In this document: positions 36,305 through 44,005 of the stretch, in pieces
How the letters are laid out: each line of letters starts with the position of its first letter
Position numbering within the stretch: position 1 is the stretch's first letter
Assembly: GCF_002895435.1 (NCBI RefSeq)
Contig: NZ_POYJ01000006.1
Span: 186,001 to 250,000, forward strand
DNA: 64,000 bases
Direction: 5' to 3'
DNA from: Aquimarina sediminis
GTDB taxonomy: Bacteria > Bacteroidota > Bacteroidia > Flavobacteriales > Flavobacteriaceae
Notes under the pieces: model-generated
What the model was told of the DNA's origin: nothing
The model's database searches: none
The model's input: the letters and a program-made list of their open reading frames with translations, nothing else
Position numbers and translations under genes: made by a program

Positions 36305-36345
36305 AAAAAACCACTTAACACATCATTGTCAAGTGGTTTTTTGTT
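36305..36345. terminator. bidirectional Rho-independent terminator
   Basis: AAAAAACCACTT and AAGTGGTTTTTT pair across a 14-base loop. It may be the original ssrA terminator and also stops the leftward peptide gene at 36421. Confidence 0.75.
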
Positions 36346-36420
36346 TTGTAATAGCATAACTAGTTACATATACAGATGTGTTTTCTTTAGAACCTAAAGG
36401 TTCCAGAATTCAATTACAAC

Positions 36421-36591
36421 TCAAACCAGATGATGGTCAAACAAACAATCAAGACTGGATTTTAACACCTCTGTATCTGTATTTGTGAGTCCCCCATTAT
36501 TATTTCCTCCATTGATTTTTTGTGTATTATTTAGTTTAGCTACGGTAAATCTTTCTAAAGTAAGTGAGTTTTGTTTGTTAGTTTTTTTCAT
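36421..36591 (-). CDS. double-glycine leader peptide (RiPP/bacteriocin-like precursor)
   Basis: 56 residues, ATG 36591 to TGA 36421. The leader ends LERFTVAKLNNTQKINGG, the pattern of Bacteroidota GG-leader natural-product precursors (Leu/Ile-x-K-L-N-N ... GG). The core after GG is NNNGGLTNTDTEVLKSSLDC and closes LFDHHLV: rich in Asn, Thr and Ser with one Cys. It lies 116 bp downstream of the AraC-type regulator on the same strand and 2.7 kb from the grasp-with-spasm cluster. No dedicated maturase is next to it, so it may use the neighbouring enzymes or a transporter elsewhere. Confidence 0.7.
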   Translation of the reverse strand: MKKTNKQNSLTLERFTVAKLNNTQKINGGNNNGGLTNTDTEVLKSSLDCLFDHHLV

Positions 36592-36707
36592 GTGCTTTTG
36601 ATTTTAATTAGAATACAATGTACACATAAAACAAAATAAATGGTCTCTAAGCTTCATTTTATAGTCTTCATTCTGAAATGAAGAGCTCTTAATTTCAAAC
36701 TTTTCAT

Positions 36708-38435
36708 CTAATTCTGCTCATTTTTCTTAAGCTGCTTTACAAAAAACGAAGGGTAGATTTCATATTTAAGAAAAAAGGCTTTAGAAAATGATTCTGATGA
36801 TTTAAAACCGCTTTCTTCGGCAATAGCTTTGATCGTGTAATTTCTAAACAATCTATTTTCTTTCAACTTTTCAAAAGCATAAATAACTCGCAATTCTTTT
36901 ATGTAACCAGTATAATTACTACCTCTATAAAACTTAATTATTTTTGCTAAATAATTGGTATTGGTGTTGAGTTGTGATGCCATCTTAGATAAGCTCATTT
37001 CCTTATCAAGAAATGATTGATTTTGCTCAAAAATTTCCAGTTCTTGCCTTACTCTATTGACAATTTGGGCATCAATTGTCAAAGAAGCTTTTACTCCCTC
37101 TTTTTTATTTTTTTGAGTGGTTTCTGTTATATGGCTAGTACTCAATTCGTGTTCCTTATTTTTCATCAATTGAGAAAACTGTTTCTTATATAAAAGAAGC
37201 TTATACCTTTGATTCACCCCATAGATAAGCACCAGAATTAATATCCCTAGAGTAACATAAAGAAACAATTGAAAGTTGTTTTTCCTACTATTTATTTTAT
37301 CAATAATTTTCTGTCTCTCATTTTCTATTTGTGGCAAATCATACTTACTACTAATCTCATTTTTAAGAAATCTAAAATTACTATCTAATATACTATCAAC
37401 AGCTATCAAACGATTCAAATACACTAGCTGATTTTTAAAATCATCCTTTTCTTTATGATAGTTGATCAAATAGGTATACGTTTCGCTTGTTTCGGGTAAA
37501 ATATCTCCACTCTCCAGATATACACTATCCACTTCTTTAAAAGATTGAATTGCTTTTTCTGCATCACCCAATGCCATTTGTACTTTCCCCAGATAAAAAT
37601 AAGCAACTGCTTTATTTGGGGTATCATCCATTTTAGTTATAAATCTCAACCCCTTTAGTATGCTATCTCTTGCTTTATTTAACTCTCCGTTTTCTAAATA
37701 TATGATACCCTTATTTAAGACAAAATGATAATACATTTTCTCATCCTCTAACAGCTTTGACTCCTTAATTCCTAAATCATTAAAAAATGAAGCAGTATCC
37801 AGTATTTTATTTTTTCGATATGAATTAGAAATAGAAAAAAGGACATTTAGATACTTTGCAGGACTAGCATTTCTATAGTTATCATTATTAACATATGCCC
37901 AAGATTTTTTAAATACTCCCAGGGCATCATGATCATTATCAATTCTTGTTTTTAGCAATCCAATATTATGGTTTATTAAAAACTCCAGAGTTGCTGCATT
38001 TTTACCATTATTATGATTAATAGCTAAAAGGTATTGTTTTAAAGCCTCTTTAAAATTACGGCGTTTATAATAGTAGTTCCCTTTATCATAATATGCAAGT
38101 GTAGGAAAATTTTGGTTTCTCAGATTTTTACTCAAATGCAAGATGGTATCATACAAATCAAAACGTGTAAAATACTTTTGATCGAGCATCAATTTTCTAT
38201 AGTAACCATTAATTAACTGTATAGTATCTTTTTCCTCTTTTGCTTTTTTGATGTAAGCGCTAACATAATAGCTTGCTATTAATGAATCTTTTACATTCGC
38301 TCTAAATCCTTTTTTTAAGTAGATATAGTCTTTAGACATTAATGAGTCAATTTCTGCTTGACCATAGATCTCATTATTATTAGTAATTAGACTACAAAAC
38401 AATAATAGATATATAGCAAAATTGCGTAAACTCAT
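36708..38435 (-). CDS. TPR-containing membrane AraC-type regulator
   Basis: 575 residues. Signal peptide or membrane start (LRNFAIYLLLFCSLIT), then TPR helices through about residue 370 (AYYDKGNYYYKRRNFKEALKQY; AVAYFYLGKVQMALGDAEKA). A membrane helix (FQLFLYVTLGILILVLIYGV) and a linker precede a C-terminal AraC DNA-binding domain (SLSKMASQLNTNTNYLAKII; NYTIKAIAEESGFKSSESFS). Periplasmic TPR sensors joined to cytoplasmic AraC domains are common in Flavobacteriia. It is divergent from the GG-leader/ATP-grasp cluster starting at 39354 and precedes another GG-leader gene, so it is the best candidate to control peptide production. Confidence 0.85.
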   Translation of the reverse strand: MSLRNFAIYLLLFCSLITNNNEIYGQAEIDSLMSKDYIYLKKGFRANVKDSLIASYYVSAYIKKAKEEKDTIQLINGYYRKLMLDQKYFTRFDLYDTILHLSKNLRNQNFPTLAYYDKGNYYYKRRNFKEALKQYLLAINHNNGKNAATLEFLINHNIGLLKTRIDNDHDALGVFKKSWAYVNNDNYRNASPAKYLNVLFSISNSYRKNKILDTASFFNDLGIKESKLLEDEKMYYHFVLNKGIIYLENGELNKARDSILKGLRFITKMDDTPNKAVAYFYLGKVQMALGDAEKAIQSFKEVDSVYLESGDILPETSETYTYLINYHKEKDDFKNQLVYLNRLIAVDSILDSNFRFLKNEISSKYDLPQIENERQKIIDKINSRKNNFQLFLYVTLGILILVLIYGVNQRYKLLLYKKQFSQLMKNKEHELSTSHITETTQKNKKEGVKASLTIDAQIVNRVRQELEIFEQNQSFLDKEMSLSKMASQLNTNTNYLAKIIKFYRGSNYTGYIKELRVIYAFEKLKENRLFRNYTIKAIAEESGFKSSESFSKAFFLKYEIYPSFFVKQLKKNEQN

Positions 38436-39353
38436 AATGTGTTTATTTTCCGGTCTGTAAATTATACTCTGTCTTAGGCTTATCTATATTGGGTATATAA
38501 CAAAAATGATTACCATCATCGGGCACCTCAATTTTCCAAATTTAACATAAAGATATATAATGGTCAAAATCTATATGTACAACGAGGTCCTACTCTTTTG
38601 ATATAGTATTGATCACTAAACAATATATTGCATCACATACTACAACCAGTATTCTTGCTGATCACTCTCTACTCAAACAAAACAAACGCTCTTCTGAAAC
38701 CTAAAACATATAGAGGACAAACAATACTTATAGACACAAAACAGTCATAACAGTCCTCTGGCTTATTTCTCAAAACTACCTGTTTATCAATAGTTTAAAA
38801 TTCTAATCCTAAAAAAAAGACGTTTCTGTTTACTACCTCCTATTTTAAAATTACGACTCTTCATTTCGAAACGGCGATATCAATCGTTTGGTACTAGCAT
38901 TAAATAATTTCAATTTTGGCGACATAATAGTTGAATAATTATATCATTTATGGTTTGAATTTATTGTTTAGTAATTTAGGCTCTCATGTGTTTTATATAT
39001 GTCTCTTAATTCCATGAATTCAGGGTCTTTTTTCCTGAAAACGGACTGCACCCATTTGTTTTACACATTGGTTTTGATCTATGTTTGTGTCCTACTAATA
39101 ATTCCTCATACCACATTTGATCTTTATTGCAGTAGACCTAAACCAGATATGGCTTTTGGTTACTCAGTAGAAATATTTTCGAAAGCAGATACATTCAAAA
39201 AAAAACAGAAATTGATATACTTTATCCTTGAGAGAAGCATATCATAAATGGCTTATCGGTTAGCATAGATCAAAGAACTGAATTTAACATATATCATTAA
39301 AACAATACTTACAGAATTTATCAAGTAGGTAAACCACTAATACATTTAAAAAC
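38436..39353. other. long intergenic region upstream of peptide cluster
   Basis: About 920 bp between the divergent regulator and the first precursor gene. An open frame at 38999-39247 has an implausible composition and no recognisable start context; I leave it out. No strong palindrome or promoter consensus stood out, though the cluster promoter must be here. Confidence 0.4.
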
Positions 39354-39506
39354 ATGAAAAATCTAAAAGATTTCGAATTCGAAAAGATTAAGATTAACAC
39401 CATACATGGAGGAAAGCAAGGAGACAGAACAATAGGTATCATTATAGGACCAAATGGAGAGCAAATTATTGTAGAGCAAGGCACTAACGATAATGACAGT
39501 CAATAG
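39354..39506 (+). CDS. grasp-with-spasm precursor peptide 1
   Basis: 50 residues, ATG 39354 to TAG 39506. The leader MKNLKDFEFEKIKINTIHGG parallels that of the next gene. The core after GG begins KQGDRTIGIIIGPNGEQIIV and ends EQGTNDNDSQ, rich in Glu, Asp, Thr, Ser and Lys, residues that ATP-grasp ligases link by ester or amide bonds. It is the first gene of the rightward cluster with the ATP-grasp enzyme and SPASM protein. Leader-core cut after GG is the expected processing; the linkage pattern is unknown. Confidence 0.75.
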   Translation: MKNLKDFEFEKIKINTIHGGKQGDRTIGIIIGPNGEQIIVEQGTNDNDSQ

Positions 39507-39561
39507 CAAAGCGGAAGCCGAAAAGCTAATAGAGTAGGCAAATTTTTAATAATTATAACAA

Positions 39562-39738
39562 ATGAAAACTTTAAAAGATTTTGAATTCGCAAAAGTAGAG
39601 ATTGACACTGTTTTTGGTGGAAGAATGGCAGGTACTTCTTCTCAAAATACAATTACTCTAACTAGTTGTGGTTGTTCTAAGGATGATGGAGATGATTCTG
39701 AGTGGGAAGGTGATGACAACGCATTTACTCATGCATAA
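39562..39738 (+). CDS. grasp-with-spasm precursor peptide 2
   Basis: 58 residues. Leader MKTLKDFEFAKVEIDTVFGG is nearly the same as that of the gene 55 bp upstream (KDFEF, I-x-T-V/I, GG). The core begins RMAGTSSQNTITLTSCGCSK and continues with DDGDDSEWEGDDNAFTHA: a Thr/Ser block followed by an Asp/Glu-rich block, as expected for side-chain cross-linking, plus a CGC motif not found in peptide 1. The pair probably arose by duplication with diversification of the core. A hairpin at 39747 follows before the enzymes. Confidence 0.78.
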   Translation: MKTLKDFEFAKVEIDTVFGGRMAGTSSQNTITLTSCGCSKDDGDDSEWEGDDNAFTHA

Positions 39739-39746
39739 TTAAATTT

Positions 39747-39797
39747 AATCCTGAAAAATATGACGAACCTGGTTCTTCGTATTTTTTAGGATTTTCT
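39747..39797 (+). terminator. leaky terminator/attenuator-like hairpin
   Basis: AATCCT pairs with AGGATT, and inside it AAAAATATGACGAAC partly pairs with GTTCTTCGTATTTTTT. It lies between the precursor genes and the ATP-grasp gene (ATG 39812) and could keep enzyme expression below precursor expression. Confidence 0.55.
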
Positions 39798-39811
39798 ATT
39801 TTCAATAATAT

Positions 39812-40765
39812 ATGATTTTAATATTAAGTACATCAACAGATTTAGATACAGAAAAAGTAATAGAGTGGCTCAATTTTTATAACGAACCATTCTTTAGACT
39901 AAATGATGAAGATTTAATGATGGGAATAGTTGAGTTTTACTACAACCCTGAAAATCTAGATCAATCTTATATAAAAAACCACGCTACAAAAATATTCTTT
40001 AGGGATATCAAAAAAGTTTGGTTTAGAAAATTTGGATTTCTAACGAGTTATGAGAAAAAGTTCACTAGAAATAGTGACTTTTACAAATACTTGTACTCAG
40101 AGTTTAGTGCAACCAGAAAACTTATATTTGAACTTCTATCAGACAAAAAATGGCTTTACAGAAAGGGAGTACTTCCCAGTAAACCAATGGTGCTCAAAAA
40201 AGCAAAAGATCATGGGCTACAAATACCCAAATCTGTAGTTACTACAGATAAAAATGTATTAAAACAACTTGATTCTAATTCAAATGGTTTAATCACAAAA
40301 ACAATAGGAGAAGGAAAACAAGTAATGCTTAACGAAAAAAATTATCCCTTTATGACTATTGGGATTGATGATGTCGATAAGGTAAGTCAAAAATTTTCAC
40401 CTTCATATATTCAGGAAAAAATAGAGAAAGAGTACGAAATCAGAACTTTTGTCATAGGCAAAAAGCTATACTCTATGGCTATTTTCTCACAAAATGATAA
40501 AAGAACTGAAATCGATTTTAGAGTTTTTGATCCAGAAAAACCTATACGATTTGTTCCTTATAAACTACCGCAAGATATTGAAGAAAAGGTAATCAATTTT
40601 ATGGATGATATTAGTTTAAACACAGGCTCTGTTGATTTCATAAAATCCGTTAATGGTGAGTATGTGTTTTTAGAAGTTAATCCCGCTGGACAATTCGGGA
40701 TGACATCCTACCCTTGTAATTATGCAATCCATAAAGAAGTAGCTAACAGTTTAAAACAATTATAA
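39812..40765 (+). CDS. gwsG: grasp-with-spasm ATP-grasp peptide maturase
   Basis: 317 residues. The ATP-grasp layout is visible: an N-terminal pre-grasp region (WLNFYNEPFFRLNDEDLM), a RKGVLPSKPMVLKKAKDHGL lid, nucleotide-binding GLITKTIGEGKQV and SYIQEKIEKEYEIRTFVIG, and the metal-binding EVNPAGQFG near the C-terminus. The family ligates acidic to Thr/Ser/Lys side chains of a leader-guided peptide, making graspetide-type macrocycles, using ATP in the cytoplasm. Directly preceded by two GG-leader precursors and followed, with a TAATG overlap, by a 59-residue gene and the SPASM partner. The layout matches the GwsG type. Confidence 0.88.
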   Translation: MILILSTSTDLDTEKVIEWLNFYNEPFFRLNDEDLMMGIVEFYYNPENLDQSYIKNHATKIFFRDIKKVWFRKFGFLTSYEKKFTRNSDFYKYLYSEFSATRKLIFELLSDKKWLYRKGVLPSKPMVLKKAKDHGLQIPKSVVTTDKNVLKQLDSNSNGLITKTIGEGKQVMLNEKNYPFMTIGIDDVDKVSQKFSPSYIQEKIEKEYEIRTFVIGKKLYSMAIFSQNDKRTEIDFRVFDPEKPIRFVPYKLPQDIEEKVINFMDDISLNTGSVDFIKSVNGEYVFLEVNPAGQFGMTSYPCNYAIHKEVANSLKQL

Positions 40766-40944
40766 TGGAGTTTATTGAAAAAAATAATTTAGAAGAGGTA
40801 GACATATACCCATTATCTATATTCTATGTAGAACTAAAAGATACATTAATCGGTAATAACAAAGTAAGCTATGCACCATCTACCTATTACCAAACTCAAA
40901 AAATGCGGTGCATGTACAATTATAAACCCTCTATTTTAATTTGA
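40765..40944 (+). CDS. 59-residue unknown protein within the gws operon
   Basis: Its ATG overlaps the stop of the ATP-grasp gene (TAATG), and its TGA sits just before the SPASM gene, a clear sign of translational coupling. The product starts MEFIEKNNLEEVDIYPLSIF and ends MYNYKPSILI, mixed charge with no signal peptide or GG motif. I do not recognise it. Position suggests an accessory factor (for example a leader-recognition or partner subunit), which is inference. It could also be a frame with no product, but the tight spacing argues against this. Confidence 0.55.
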   Translation: MEFIEKNNLEEVDIYPLSIFYVELKDTLIGNNKVSYAPSTYYQTQKMRCMYNYKPSILI

Positions 40945-40946
40945 TA

Positions 40947-41945
40947 ATGAATCCGGATAATTATATACGATTTTATGAATGTTGCAGACCGGTCAAAGGA
41001 GCGGTTAGAGCAGCTATATACGACTTGCAGAGATCGCAGATTTTTTTTGCACCTAATCCTCTCATAGAAATAATTAATGACAATACCGATAAAACAATAG
41101 GGACTATTTTTGAAGAAAATAAATTTCAGATAGAATTGCTAAAAAAACAATTATCGTATTTGTACGAAAATGAAATTATTTTTTACCCTTCAAATCCAGA
41201 AAATTTTCCTGTACTGAATACAGATATCACCAAACCCAATTTACTCGAATTTATGTATCTAACTGTAGATACCCTTAATGAGAATAAATTAGATTTTCTA
41301 AATACCATTGATGAGACCGGAGCCAACAATCTCGTTTTAGTTTCTACAAAATCTATTGGCAAAAATAAATTAGAATCGATTTTAGAGCACTTAAATCAAT
41401 CAAAAATAAAGTGTATAAATATCCTTTCTTTATATGAAGAAATTGATTTTGAAGATACTAAAGACATTATTCTTCAAGATGCCAGAATACGCAGAAGTGT
41501 TTTTTATAATTGCGACAAACAAGCTGATGGCTTAGAGCATGTAACATTTACAAACAAGGATTTTAAGTCAATACTGAATAGTGGTATTTTATCGCCAAAT
41601 AATTTAACAATAAACCTGGAAGCCTACCTGGAAAGTCTGAATCATAATTTATTTTACAATCAAAAAATATTCATTCAGGATAATGGTGATATTGTTAAAT
41701 ACTTTGATGATCCCGAGGTTTTGGGAAATATTTATACTGGTAGCTTGGTAAAGGTTATTAAGGAAAATAAATCATTAAGACAGTTTTGGGAAATATCAAA
41801 AGATGATATCGAACAATGCAGTACTTGCGAATTTAGATATGTATGCCCGGATAATAGGATTCCGACCAAAAAAAATAAAACCACATTCGAATATCAAACT
41901 GAATGTGCTTATAATCCAAAAACTAATGAATGGAGTCAAAATTAA
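40947..41945 (+). CDS. gwsS: grasp-with-spasm SPASM-domain peptide maturase
   Basis: 332 residues from ATG 40947 (a TTG six bases earlier is less likely). No radical-SAM CxxxCxxC motif is present; only a C-terminal SPASM-like cysteine cluster, CSTCEFRYVCPDNR (Cys291, Cys294, Cys299) and TECAYNP. A conserved-looking start YECCRPVKGAVRAAIYD precedes a radical-SAM-like barrel-shaped middle. This matches the GwsS partner of GwsG ATP-grasp enzymes in Bacteroidota, thought to assist precursor maturation. The next gene overlaps its 3' end by 20 bp. Confidence 0.8.
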   Translation: MNPDNYIRFYECCRPVKGAVRAAIYDLQRSQIFFAPNPLIEIINDNTDKTIGTIFEENKFQIELLKKQLSYLYENEIIFYPSNPENFPVLNTDITKPNLLEFMYLTVDTLNENKLDFLNTIDETGANNLVLVSTKSIGKNKLESILEHLNQSKIKCINILSLYEEIDFEDTKDIILQDARIRRSVFYNCDKQADGLEHVTFTNKDFKSILNSGILSPNNLTINLEAYLESLNHNLFYNQKIFIQDNGDIVKYFDDPEVLGNIYTGSLVKVIKENKSLRQFWEISKDDIEQCSTCEFRYVCPDNRIPTKKNKTTFEYQTECAYNPKTNEWSQN

Positions 41946-43548
41946 GTACTCATTACTAGTTGTCAGTATAATCTTTACAGGGCTTACTTCTTGCAAAAGT
42001 GTTCATAATTACGCAGCTCATAATTATTTTAACGGAAGCGTTTTCTACAATGATTCCCTTAACATAAGCGGTGTCTTTTTTGGGGATATTCAGTTTTTTG
42101 ACGTAAAAAACAAAAAACCGGATATCCCTAAGAATATATCTAAAAACAACCTCTTATTATATGGAGTATCGACAACATCCCCTACCTATGAAGTGTTTCT
42201 TTCATTTGAAAGAGCAAAAGAAAATAATGGCATAGACACTACCTATTTAAAAACAAACGACACTTTAAATCAAATCGTTATTTTTTCAAAACGAAAAGAC
42301 CGTAAAAGCTTACATCTTTGTTTAAAATCAACTGAAAAATTCAAATCTAATCAATCAATGATTAATGATGCCAAGAATATTATGGATTCGTTTAAATTCG
42401 ATACTTCTGCACAAGAAGAGTTGGACTATTTTAAAATATTCAATACTTACAAAGAAGAGGATAATTTTTTACACGTTATTGAAAAGTTTGACAATGCCCC
42501 TATACAAAACAAAAACGATGAATGGACAAAACTTCAATTACTTTTAACCATTTTATCACATGACCCCAAATATCATAGGTATAAGGAAATGGTAAAAGAT
42601 TTTGAACATCCTAGAACAAAATACTTAAAAAAAATCCTTGATAGTGTTGATGCTACCAACAAGCATCATACACAAGAGCATCAAATCCTTGATAAAATAA
42701 AGTCTATTACAGCAAATAAAAAAGTTGTAATGCTAAATGAAAATCATTGGTACCCAAAACATCGAATTTTTGCAACAAAACTATTAAAACCATTACGCTC
42801 AAATGGGTTTAAGTATTTGGCAATAGAAGCTATTAATAAGGGGAAAGATTCGTTAGTAAACCAAAGGTATTTCCCTACCAGAAACACAGGATATTATACC
42901 AGAGAACCCTTTTTTGGTATTTTTATAAGAGAAGCTATTAAGCATGGATTTGTAATTTTGAGGTATGATGATTTTAGCACAAAAAACAGAGAAAAAACTC
43001 AAGCCGAAAATCTAAAAAAGATAATCGATCAATACCCTGATGAGAATATTTTTATATACGCTGGGATTGATCATATCTTAGAGAAAGATAAGAAAAAGAA
43101 AAGAATGGCAGAATATTTTACCGAATTGACAAATATTGACCCCTTAACAATTGATCAAGTCGAATTAGTAGCCGAATCTCCTCACAAAGTGACTCTATAT
43201 AGCGCCAAATCGTTTGACAACATAAAAAGAATAAACAATAGTGTTGATTATTTTTTGGTCAATAACTATAGAGAAGACCTAACCGAAGTCTATGATGATA
43301 GTTCTTTATCACATTTCGTTGTTAACGATTCTGGATTAAAAGAATATAACAACAACGAAGTACTAATCTCTTTGTATTATCATCATGAATATGAAAAATA
43401 CAAGACCAATAGTATCCCTTTTCTAAATAGGATTAAACGAATTACTAACAATAGTGTAGCGGTAAAAATTCCTAAAGGAAAATTTCAGATAAGAATCAGT
43501 AGTAAAGACAACCATCTAATTCTATCCAAAAGTATCACTAATAAATAA
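41926..43548 (+). CDS. EreA/ChaN (TIKI-like) superfamily lipoprotein
   Basis: I choose ATG 41926, which gives lipoprotein signal MNGVKIKYSLLVVSIIFTGL ending TSC; upstream starts at 41803 lack a signal. The C-terminal half holds VVMLNENHWYPKHRIFATKL with the E-N-H signature of erythromycin-esterase/ChaN/TraB-like hydrolases, followed by FKYLAIEAINKG, REAIKHGFVILRYDD and IFIYAGIDHIL with further His and Glu candidates. The N-terminal 240 residues are unassigned. It is translationally coupled to gwsS (20-bp overlap), so a role in peptide tailoring, self-protection or release is possible but unproven. Confidence 0.7.
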   Translation: MNGVKIKYSLLVVSIIFTGLTSCKSVHNYAAHNYFNGSVFYNDSLNISGVFFGDIQFFDVKNKKPDIPKNISKNNLLLYGVSTTSPTYEVFLSFERAKENNGIDTTYLKTNDTLNQIVIFSKRKDRKSLHLCLKSTEKFKSNQSMINDAKNIMDSFKFDTSAQEELDYFKIFNTYKEEDNFLHVIEKFDNAPIQNKNDEWTKLQLLLTILSHDPKYHRYKEMVKDFEHPRTKYLKKILDSVDATNKHHTQEHQILDKIKSITANKKVVMLNENHWYPKHRIFATKLLKPLRSNGFKYLAIEAINKGKDSLVNQRYFPTRNTGYYTREPFFGIFIREAIKHGFVILRYDDFSTKNREKTQAENLKKIIDQYPDENIFIYAGIDHILEKDKKKKRMAEYFTELTNIDPLTIDQVELVAESPHKVTLYSAKSFDNIKRINNSVDYFLVNNYREDLTEVYDDSSLSHFVVNDSGLKEYNNNEVLISLYYHHEYEKYKTNSIPFLNRIKRITNNSVAVKIPKGKFQIRISSKDNHLILSKSITNK

Positions 43549-44005
43549 GTTGTTCTTTTGTTTAATAATCTATTAATAAAAAAACATTTAAATCCTTAAA
43601 AAACTTAATAATCTAAGTAGGTCAATTCTTAATAAATAGTGTTATTTTTGCGCAAAAAACCAGATGAAAAACCATTTTATAAGACAAAAAACGTTAATGT
43701 TTTTAACTTCTAAAATATTTTTCTTATATTAGAACACCCATATTATTACCCCTAAAATCCGATACTATGATAAAAAATTACCCTACTACTACAAATATTA
43801 AAATCAAAAACGGTTCAATTCTACGTATTTAGTGAAGCTTATGATATTCAAATAATCGAATGTTATACGTTTTAATAAACTATTGTAAATAGGTTAAGTT
43901 CTCTATGGACTTAATCTAATAGAATTTCTTAGACCTTAATCTTGAAATTGTAAATCTTGGTTTACACGATAGAGTATTTCCTGAACTAACCTCAACACCC
44001 CCAAA
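43549..44005. other. intergenic region upstream of the giant adhesin gene
   Basis: About 460 bp with a TATTTTTG promoter element at 43643-43650, 356 bp before the ATG, implying a long leader. I see no small gene. Confidence 0.4.
43643..43650 (+). promoter_or_regulatory. Bacteroidota -7 promoter element
   Basis: TATTTTTG fits TAnnTTTG; it probably starts the adhesin transcript. The -33 TTG is not evident. Confidence 0.35.

Noticed and set aside
36088..36357. 89-residue minus-strand frame overlapping the small membrane gene
   Set aside because: Overlaps a better membrane-protein frame and covers the decayed tmRNA end and terminator.
38999..39247. 82-residue open frame before the gws precursors
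   Set aside because: No start context, odd composition, no recognisable motif; region looks like a regulatory spacer.
40947..41945. Calling the SPASM protein a radical SAM enzyme
   Set aside because: No CxxxCxxC motif; only the SPASM-type C-terminal cysteines are present.
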